The notes beneath the pieces are model-generated. The model was not told where the DNA came from. It saw nothing but the letters and a program-made list of their open reading frames with translations, and ran no database searches. This document shows, piece by piece, positions 1 to 5,127 of a stretch of DNA of 5,127 bases (the first letter of the stretch is position 1; each line of letters opens with the position of its first letter). The position numbers were made by a program, and so were the translations under genes. The DNA comes from DATGZH01 sp035297265 (lineage in GTDB: Bacteria > Actinomycetota > Acidimicrobiia > Acidimicrobiales > RAAP-2), in the NCBI GenBank assembly GCA_035297265.1, contig DATGZH010000023.1, positions 1 to 5,127 on the forward strand, in the 5' to 3' direction.

Positions 1-1264
1 GTCGGGGAACACCCACCTGGGCGGGGACGACTGGGACGAGAAGGTCATGGACTGGCTCGTCAAGACGTTCAAGGACACCGAGGGGGTCGACCTCTCGAAC
101 GACAAGATGGCCATGCAGCGCCTGAAGGAGGCGGCCGAGAAGGCCAAGATCGAGCTCTCCTCGGTGCAGGAGACCCAGATCAACCTGCCCTTCATCACCG
201 CCACGTCCGAGGGCCCGAAGCACCTCGACGTGAAGCTGACCCGGGCCAAGTTCAACGAGCTGACCCACGACCTGGTCGAGGCCTGCCGCGGCCCGTTCGA
301 GGCGGCCATCAAGGACGCCGGGATGAAGACCTCCGACATCGACCACGTGGTCCTCGTCGGCGGCTCCACCCGGATCCCCGCCGTCCAGGAGCTCGTCCAG
401 CAGCTCACCGGCAAGGAGCCCCACAAGGGGGTCAACCCCGACGAGGTGGTGGCCGTCGGTGCGGCCGTGCAGGCGGGCGTGCTAAAGGGCGAGGTGAAGG
501 ACGTCCTCCTTCTCGACGTGACGCCGCTCAGCCTCGGTATCGAGACCAAGGGCGGGGTCATGCACCGGCTCATCGAGCGCAACACCACGATCCCGACCAA
601 GCGGTCGGAGGTGTTCACCACGGCCGAGGACAACCAGCCGTCGGTGGAGATCCACGTGCTCCAGGGTGAGCGGGAGATGGCCCAGTACAACAAGACGCTC
701 GGCAAGTTCCAGCTCGTGGACCTGCCGCCGGCGCCCCGCGGGATCCCCCAGATCGAGGTCACATTCGACATCGACGCCAACGGGATCGTGCACGTGTCGG
801 CCCAGGACCGGGCGACGGGCAAGGAGCAGTCCATGACCATCACCGGTCAGTCCTCGCTCAACAGGGACGAGATCGAGCGGATGGTCCGGGACGCCGAGTC
901 CCACGCCGAGGACGACCGCCGTCGGCGCGAGGAGGCCGAGGTGCGCAACACCGCCGACACCCTCGTGTACCAGACCGAGAAGCTCCTGAAGGACCAGGGC
1001 GACAAGTTCGAGGGTTCCGAGAAGGAGGACGTGAGCTCGGCGCTCCAGCAGGTGAAGGAGGCCCTCTCGGGGACCGACCTCGAGGCCATCAAGACGGCCA
1101 CCGACCAGCTGGTCTCGGCCAGCCAGGGCTTCTCCCAGCGCCTCTACCAGCAGGCCTCGCAGGCCGCCTCGGCCTCGTCGGGCGGTGGCGGCGAGGACGG
1201 GTCCGGCTCGTCCGAGCCGTCCGAGGACGAGGTCGTCGACGCCGAGATCGTCGACGAGTCATGA
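1..1264 (+). CDS. dnaK: Chaperone protein DnaK (Hsp70), 5'-truncated by the window
   Basis: ATP-dependent cytosolic Hsp70 chaperone that binds exposed hydrophobic segments of clients and works with DnaJ and GrpE. The reading frame is already open at base 2 (first residues SGNTHLGGDDWDEK, the conserved Hsp70 G-[DN]-x-HLGG segment), so the gene starts upstream. About 420 residues are visible; actinobacterial DnaK is usually about 620, so roughly 200 N-terminal residues (phosphate loops, start of the ATPase domain) are missing. Visible in order: the rest of the nucleotide-binding domain with the third Hsp70 signature VLVGGSTRIPAVQ (about residues 118-130 of the visible part), the interdomain linker DVLLLDVTP (about 167-175), the substrate-binding beta domain (NQPSV, QGERE, PPAPRGIPQIEV, DIDANGIVHV), the alpha-helical lid, and a Gly/Ser/acidic disordered tail ending DEVVDAEIVDES. 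The tail resembles other actinobacterial DnaK tails. The stop TGA (1262-1264) overlaps the grpE start. No frameshift or missing key residue is seen. Confidence 0.98.
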   Translation, partial: SGNTHLGGDDWDEKVMDWLVKTFKDTEGVDLSNDKMAMQRLKEAAEKAKIELSSVQETQINLPFITATSEGPKHLDVKLTRAKFNELTHDLVEACRGPFEAAIKDAGMKTSDIDHVVLVGGSTRIPAVQELVQQLTGKEPHKGVNPDEVVAVGAAVQAGVLKGEVKDVLLLDVTPLSLGIETKGGVMHRLIERNTTIPTKRSEVFTTAEDNQPSVEIHVLQGEREMAQYNKTLGKFQLVDLPPAPRGIPQIEVTFDIDANGIVHVSAQDRATGKEQSMTITGQSSLNRDEIERMVRDAESHAEDDRRRREEAEVRNTADTLVYQTEKLLKDQGDKFEGSEKEDVSSALQQVKEALSGTDLEAIKTATDQLVSASQGFSQRLYQQASQAASASSGGGGEDGSGSSEPSEDEVVDAEIVDES

Positions 1265-1965
1265 CCGGCCGTCCCGACCCCTTCGGGCTCGGGCGGCTGG
1301 CCTCCGACGACGCCGAGGACCGCGAGCCCGGTTCGGCCAAGCAGCCGACCGGACGCGCCCCCGGCGCCGCCGGGCGCGGTGAGGACCGGGGCCAGCGGCC
1401 CGACGACGTCGAGCCCGACGAGCCCGCGGGCCCCGTCGACCTCTCGGCCTTCGCCTCGTTCCCCTCGGGCAGGGGGCCGATCCTCGACGACGTGGCCGCG
1501 CTCGAAAAGGAGCGCGACGAGTACCTGACCGCCCTCCAGCGCCTGCAGGCCGATTTCGAGAACTACAAGAAGCGCGTCCTGCGCCAGCAGGAGGAGCAGG
1601 CCGCCCGGTCGGCCGGCCAGCTCGTGACCAAGCTCCTCCCGGCGCTCGACGCGTTGGACCTCGCCGAGCTGCACCTCCAGGTGAACGACGAGGGGGCCAC
1701 CCACCCGGTCGAGGCCGACACCCTCGCCCAGGTCCGCGCCCTCCTCCTCGCCGCGCTGGAGAAGGAGGGCCTCGAGCGGGTGGACCAGGTCGACGTGCCG
1801 TTCGACCCGGTGGTCCACGACGCGGTGGCCCACGCGCCGGCCGACGACGACGATGAGCCCAGCCCCGACGGTCAGCGGGAGGTGGTGGTGGACGAGGTGA
1901 TGCGGTCCGGTTACCGCTGGCGCGGGCAGGTGCTGCGACCGGCCATGGTCCGCGTGCGGGGCTGA
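1261..1965 (+). CDS. grpE: Nucleotide exchange factor GrpE
   Basis: Cytosolic dimeric co-chaperone that opens the DnaK nucleotide cleft, releasing ADP and then client. The protein is 234 residues. Residues 1-75 are low-complexity, rich in Pro, Gly, Asp and Arg, and probably disordered. Residues about 76-125 form the long dimerising helix (EKERDEYLTALQRLQADFEN, then YKKRV). Next comes the conserved LLPALDALDLA (125-135). The C-terminal beta domain runs from about 177, with FDPVVHDAV and the family signature around VVVDEVMRSGYRWRGQ and VLRPAMVRV (208-232). An acidic loop (about 195-200, DDDDEP) sits inside the beta domain. The start ATG overlaps the dnaK stop (ATGA). No strong Shine-Dalgarno precedes it, so coupled re-initiation after dnaK is likely (inference). 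The long N-terminal extension is common in actinobacterial GrpE and has no obvious better downstream start. The next gene, dnaJ, begins 1 nt after the stop. Confidence 0.97.
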   Translation: MTGRPDPFGLGRLASDDAEDREPGSAKQPTGRAPGAAGRGEDRGQRPDDVEPDEPAGPVDLSAFASFPSGRGPILDDVAALEKERDEYLTALQRLQADFENYKKRVLRQQEEQAARSAGQLVTKLLPALDALDLAELHLQVNDEGATHPVEADTLAQVRALLLAALEKEGLERVDQVDVPFDPVVHDAVAHAPADDDDEPSPDGQREVVVDEVMRSGYRWRGQVLRPAMVRVRG

Positions 1966-1966
1966 C

Positions 1967-3085
1967 GTGGCACCGCAGCGGGAGTGGTTCGAGAAGGACT
2001 TCTACAAGACGCTCGGCGTCTCCTCCACCGCCACCGACAAGGAGATCACCAGGGCCTACCGGAAGCTGGCCAAGCAGTACCACCCCGACGCCAACCCGGG
2101 GTCGGAGGACCGCTTCAAGGAGATCTCGGCCGCCTACGACGTCCTCGGTGACAAGGACCGCCGCAAGGAGTACGACGAGGTGCGCCGGCTCGGCCCCTTG
2201 GCCGGGGGCTTCGGTGGCGCGCCCGGCGGTGCGGGCACCTTCCGCGTGGAGGACCTGGGCGACATCGGCGACCTCTTCGGGGGCCTGTTCGGCGGGCGCT
2301 CGGGCGGCCGCCGCCGCGGGGCCCGCGGCCCCCAGCGGGGCGCCGACATCGAGACCGAGCTGCACCTGTCGTTCGACGACGCCGTCCGCGGCGTCACCAC
2401 CCAGGTGCACGTGCCCGAGGAGGTGCGCTGCCACACCTGCAACGGGTCGGGGGCGGCGCCCGGCACCTCGGTGCACGCCTGCGACCGCTGCGGGGGCCGG
2501 GGCGTGCTCGACGACAACCAGGGGCTGTTCTCGCTCTCGACGGTGTGCCCCAAGTGCAACGGGCGGGGCACCCTCGTCGACACGCCGTGCCCGACCTGTC
2601 ACGGGACGGGCACCGAGCGGCGCAACCGCCGGGTCAAGGTGCGCATCCCCGCGGGGGTCGACGACGGCCAGCGGATCCGGGTGAAGGGCCGCGGGCTGCC
2701 CGGCGAGGGCATGGCCCCGGCCGGCGACCTCTACGTGGTCGTGCGGGTGGACAAGCACCCGATCTTCGGCCGCCGGGGCCGCAACCTGACCCTCACGGTG
2801 CCGGTGACGTTCCCCGAGGCCACCCTCGGCGCCACCGTCACGGTGCCGACCCTCGACGACCCGGTGACGGTGCGCATCGCTCCGGGGACGGCGTCGGGGA
2901 CGCTGCTTCGGGTGAGGGGCCGGGGCGTGCCCGCGGGGACGGGCAAGAACGGCAGCAAGCCGGGGGACCTGTTGGTGAAGGTAGATGTGGTGGTGCCTTC
3001 GTCGTTGACCGACGAGCAGCGGGCCGTCGTCCAGTCGCTGGCCGAGGTCTCCGAGGCGGCACCGAGAGAGCATTTGGGAGTGTGA
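1967..3085 (+). CDS. dnaJ: Chaperone protein DnaJ (type I Hsp40, DnaJ1-like)
   Basis: J-domain co-chaperone that stimulates DnaK ATP hydrolysis and delivers unfolded clients; cytosolic. The 372-residue protein has the full type I layout. The J domain (about 10-71) carries the catalytic HPD at 39-41. A Gly/Phe-rich linker (about 77-115) contains GDLFGGLFGG. The zinc-binding region has four CxxCxGxG motifs starting at C155, C172, C194 and C208, all cysteines intact. The C-terminal client-binding beta domains follow (about 220-345: VKVRIPAGVDDGQRIRVKGRG, GDLYVVV, IFGRRGRNL, then the RVRGRGVP and GDLLVKV repeats). Start GTG at 1967 gives MAPQREWFEKDFY, which lines up with the start of mycobacterial DnaJ1. 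The ribosome site is weak (CGGGG, 1957-1961). The gene begins 1 nt after grpE and ends 1 nt before hspR, both through the heptamer TGACGTG. The last 35 or so codons use more A/T-ending codons than the rest of the gene. Confidence 0.97.
   Translation: MAPQREWFEKDFYKTLGVSSTATDKEITRAYRKLAKQYHPDANPGSEDRFKEISAAYDVLGDKDRRKEYDEVRRLGPLAGGFGGAPGGAGTFRVEDLGDIGDLFGGLFGGRSGGRRRGARGPQRGADIETELHLSFDDAVRGVTTQVHVPEEVRCHTCNGSGAAPGTSVHACDRCGGRGVLDDNQGLFSLSTVCPKCNGRGTLVDTPCPTCHGTGTERRNRRVKVRIPAGVDDGQRIRVKGRGLPGEGMAPAGDLYVVVRVDKHPIFGRRGRNLTLTVPVTFPEATLGATVTVPTLDDPVTVRIAPGTASGTLLRVRGRGVPAGTGKNGSKPGDLLVKVDVVVPSSLTDEQRAVVQSLAEVSEAAPREHLGV
3076..3080 (+). promoter_or_regulatory. Ribosome binding site of hspR
   Basis: GGGAG lies 6 nt before the GTG at 3087, inside the last codons of dnaJ. 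It supports GTG 3087 as the hspR start and suggests that hspR has its own initiation signal as well as coupling to dnaJ termination. Confidence 0.6.
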
Positions 3086-3086
3086 C

Positions 3087-3521
3087 GTGAGCGACGTCGA
3101 ACGAAGGGACGGCGCACCGGGCCCGGAGGGCGCCGAGGAGTCGGGTCGGGCCGTCTACGTGATCTCGGTGGCCGCCGAGCTGACGGGGGTGCACCCCCAG
3201 ACACTGCGCATCTACGAGCGCAAGGGTCTGGTCGACCCGACGCGCACCAAGGGCAACAGCCGGCGCTTCTCCGAGCGCGACCTCGCCCGCCTCCGCCGCA
3301 TCCAGCAGCTCACGAACTCCGGGCTCAACCTGGAGGGCGTCCGCCAGGTCCTCGAGCTCGAGGCCGAGGTGGTCCGGCTGCGGGCCGAGCTCGAGCAGGT
3401 GCGGGCCGAGGCGAAGAGGGCTATCGAACAGACCCACCGCCAGTACCGGCGCGACCTCGTGCCGGTGAGCCAGGCCCCCGTCCTCTACCGACAGGGCCGC
3501 GCGACCCGAAGGGGGAGGTGA
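3087..3521 (+). CDS. hspR: Heat-shock repressor HspR (MerR family)
   Basis: Transcriptional repressor of the dnaK operon. In Streptomyces and Mycobacterium, HspR binds HAIR inverted repeats and uses DnaK as co-repressor. The 144-residue protein has a variable N-terminal arm (1-22) and a MerR-type winged helix-turn-helix (about 23-92). The recognition region reads VAAELTGVHPQTLRIYERKG, followed by wing residues NSRRFSERDLARLRRIQ and GLNLEGVRQVLELE, all typical of HspR. A charged helix or coiled coil, probably for dimerisation, spans about 84-122. The C-terminal tail RRDLVPVSQAPVLYRQGR matches the basic-hydrophobic-basic tail of mycobacterial HspR (RREVAVVPKSTALVVWKPRR). No metal- or drug-binding domain follows, which separates it from MerR and TipA-like regulators. 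It sits 1 nt after dnaJ, the classical actinobacterial place. The HspR target site itself is not in the window and should lie upstream of dnaK. Confidence 0.95.
   Translation: MSDVERRDGAPGPEGAEESGRAVYVISVAAELTGVHPQTLRIYERKGLVDPTRTKGNSRRFSERDLARLRRIQQLTNSGLNLEGVRQVLELEAEVVRLRAELEQVRAEAKRAIEQTHRQYRRDLVPVSQAPVLYRQGRATRRGR
3514..3518 (+). promoter_or_regulatory. Ribosome binding site of clpB
   Basis: GGAGG, within a purine run AGGGGGAGG (3510-3518), overlaps the last codons of hspR. It lies 8 nt before GTG 3527 but directly abuts GTG 3518, too close to serve that codon. This is the reason for choosing 3527 as the clpB start. Confidence 0.65.
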
Positions 3522-3526
3522 CCGAG

Positions 3527-5127
3527 GTGCCCCTCGACCCCGAACGCTGGACGGTGAAGACCCGCGAGGTCTTCTCGGCGGCGAGCGAGCAGGCCACGGC
3601 GTCCCACCACGCCGAGATCACCCCGGCCCACCTGCTGGCCGCGGTGCTCGCCCAGCCCGAGAACATCTCCCACCCGCTCCTCCAGCGGGTCGGCGTGGAG
3701 CCGGCCGTCCTGGCCCGGCGCCTCGGCGAGGAGCTCTCCCGGCTCCCCCGGGCCGTCGGCGGCTCGGAGGCCTCGCTGTCCCGGGCCGCCCGCGACCGCC
3801 TCGAGACGGCCGACGAGCTGCGGGCCGACATGGGCGACGAGTACCTGTCGGTCGAGCACCTGCTCCTCGCCATGGCCGACGAGCTCGGCGTGAAACGCAG
3901 CGACCTCCTCTCGGCCCTCCGCGACGTGCGGGGTAGCCACCGGGTGACCTCGGCCACCCCGGAGGAGACGTTCCAGGCGCTCGAGAAGTACGGCCGGGAC
4001 CTCACCGCCCTCGCCCGCCAGGGCAAGCTCGACCCGGTCATCGGCCGGGACGAGGAGATCCGCCGGGTCATCCAGGTGCTCTCCCGGCGGACGAAGAACA
4101 ACCCCGTGCTCATCGGCGAGCCCGGCGTCGGCAAGACGGCCATCGTCGAGGGCCTGGCCAACCGGATCGTCGAGGGCGACGTGCCCGAGGGCCTGAAGGG
4201 CAAGCGGGTGGTGGCCCTCGACATCGGCTCGATGGTGGCCGGGGCCAAGTACCGCGGCGAGTTCGAGGAGCGCCTGAAGGCCGTGCTGAAGGAGATCTCC
4301 GACGCCGAGGGGCAGGTGGTCAGCTTCGTCGACGAGCTCCACACGATCGTGGGCGCCGGCGCGGCCGAAGGGGCGATGGACGCCGGCAACATGATCAAGC
4401 CGCTGCTCGCCCGGGGTGAGCTGCGCCTCATCGGGGCGACCACCCTCGACGAGTACCGCAAATACGTCGAGAAGGACGCGGCGCTCGAGCGCCGGTTCCA
4501 GCAGGTGTTCGTGGGCCCGCCCTCCGTCGAGGACACCGTGGCCATCCTGCGGGGCCTGAAGGAGCGCTACGAGGTCCACCACGGCATCCGGATCCAGGAC
4601 TCTGCCCTCGTCGCGGCAGCCACGTTGAGCGACAGGTACGTCACCGATCGGTTTCTGCCCGACAAGGCCATCGATCTGGTCGACGAGGCGGCCGCCAAGA
4701 TCAAGATGGAGGTCGACAGCATGCCGGCGGAGATCGACGCCGTCCGGCGGAAGATGATGCAGCTTCAGATCGAGGAGCAGGCGCTGAAGAAGGAGCGCGA
4801 CCCCGCCAGCAAGGCCCGACTCGACGACGTGAAGCGGCAGATCGCCGAGCTCGAGGAGTCATCGAGCGCGATGAGGGCGCAGTGGCTGAAGGAGAAGGAG
4901 GTCATCGATCAGATCCGGAAGGCTCAGCCGGAGATCGAGCGGCTCCGGCACGACGCGGAAGAGGCGCAGCGTCGCGGCGATCTGGGGCGGGCGGCGGAGA
5001 TCAGCTACGGCCGGATCCCGGACCTCGAGAAGAAGGTCGATCAGTTGAGGAAGAACCTCGCGAAGGTCCAGGAGAAGACGAGTTATCTGCGCGAGGAGGT
5101 CACCGATCAAGACATCGCGGCGATCGT
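3527..5127 (+). CDS. clpB: Chaperone disaggregase ClpB (Hsp100), 3'-truncated by the window
   Basis: Hexameric AAA+ ATPase that threads aggregated proteins through its pore together with the DnaK system; cytosolic. From GTG 3527 the frame stays open to the window end, giving 533 of an expected 850-870 residues. Visible in order: the Clp N-domain repeats (about 1-140, EITPAHLLAAVL and EYLSVEHLLLAM), then the first AAA+ domain with Walker A GEPGVGKT (197-204, Lys203), pore loop KYRGEFEER (Tyr242), Walker B VSFVDELHT (Asp269, Glu270), sensor GATTLDEYR and arginine fingers ALERRF (Arg322, Arg323), then PDKAIDLVDEAA. From about residue 400 a long charged coiled coil begins. This middle domain separates ClpB from ClpA and ClpC. 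The second AAA+ domain is beyond the window. An in-frame GTG at 3518, overlapping the hspR stop as GTGA, is an alternative start adding three residues, but spacing to the GGAGG favours 3527. Codon use relaxes sharply after about 4600. Confidence 0.96.
   Translation, partial: MPLDPERWTVKTREVFSAASEQATASHHAEITPAHLLAAVLAQPENISHPLLQRVGVEPAVLARRLGEELSRLPRAVGGSEASLSRAARDRLETADELRADMGDEYLSVEHLLLAMADELGVKRSDLLSALRDVRGSHRVTSATPEETFQALEKYGRDLTALARQGKLDPVIGRDEEIRRVIQVLSRRTKNNPVLIGEPGVGKTAIVEGLANRIVEGDVPEGLKGKRVVALDIGSMVAGAKYRGEFEERLKAVLKEISDAEGQVVSFVDELHTIVGAGAAEGAMDAGNMIKPLLARGELRLIGATTLDEYRKYVEKDAALERRFQQVFVGPPSVEDTVAILRGLKERYEVHHGIRIQDSALVAAATLSDRYVTDRFLPDKAIDLVDEAAAKIKMEVDSMPAEIDAVRRKMMQLQIEEQALKKERDPASKARLDDVKRQIAELEESSSAMRAQWLKEKEVIDQIRKAQPEIERLRHDAEEAQRRGDLGRAAEISYGRIPDLEKKVDQLRKNLAKVQEKTSYLREEVTDQDIAAI

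Noticed and set aside
1259..3073. A 604-codon open frame on the minus strand across grpE and dnaJ
   Set aside because: It lies wholly opposite two clear, conserved genes. Its translation is low-complexity (Arg, Pro, Gly and Ala runs) with no recognisable domain. Long antisense frames are expected where the third codon position is nearly always G or C.
2148..3090. Alternative plus-strand frames inside dnaJ (178 and 181 codons)
   Set aside because: Composition is Ala/Arg/Pro/Gly-dominated, with no domain. They are frame-shifted readings of the intact dnaJ.
3421..4582. Two long minus-strand open frames (374 and 365 codons) opposite hspR and clpB
   Set aside because: They overlap each other in different frames and sit opposite the conserved ClpB N-domain and first AAA+ domain. 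Their translations are Ser/Arg- or Val/Leu/Gly-rich without motifs. They are shadows of clpB.
4620..5050. TTGAG pieces near 4624 and 5044 as possible halves of a HAIR operator
   Set aside because: Each is a single short half with no matching ACTCAA arm at the required spacing, and both are inside clpB coding sequence.
1..5127. RNA genes, CRISPR arrays, insertion sequences, terminators or promoters
   Set aside because: The window is filled end to end by five coding genes with junctions of 5 nt or less. I saw no tRNA-like fold, direct-repeat array, transposase, or hairpin followed by a T-run.

Overview
The window is a gene-dense stretch of very GC-rich DNA (about 70% by eye, with almost every third codon position G or C in most of it). 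It carries one co-directional run of heat-shock chaperone genes on the + strand: dnaK (5' end cut off by the window), grpE, dnaJ, hspR and clpB (3' end cut off). The order dnaK-grpE-dnaJ-hspR, with a MerR-family HspR repressor closing the set, is a hallmark of Actinobacteria (Actinomycetota). The DnaK, DnaJ and HspR sequences read like the mycobacterial and streptomycete proteins (for example, DnaJ begins MAPQREWFEKDFY, close to mycobacterial DnaJ1). I cannot name a genus. A high-GC actinobacterium, perhaps from a lineage outside the well-studied ones, is the best reading.

Layout: 1-1264 is the C-terminal two thirds of DnaK. 1261-1965 is GrpE, overlapping dnaK by 4 nt (ATGA). 1967-3085 is a full-length type I DnaJ, 1 nt after grpE. 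3087-3521 is HspR, 1 nt after dnaJ. From about 3527 to the end of the window is ClpB: N-domain, first AAA+ domain and most of the middle coiled-coil domain. No gap exceeds 5 nt, so there is no room for an internal promoter or terminator between genes. The whole run is most simply one transcript with tightly coupled translation.

How the genes work together: DnaJ delivers unfolded clients to DnaK and stimulates its ATPase. GrpE exchanges the nucleotide to release the client. ClpB pulls polypeptides out of aggregates and hands them to the DnaK system. HspR is expected to repress the operon by binding HAIR inverted repeats upstream of dnaK, outside this window, with DnaK as co-repressor. Placing clpB in the same transcript would put the whole disaggregation machine under one HspR feedback loop.

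No new biological system is visible. The points most worth a second look are the direct hspR-clpB linkage, an abrupt relaxation of codon usage inside clpB near 4600 (recombination or an assembly join are both possible), and a recurring TGACGTG stop/start junction.
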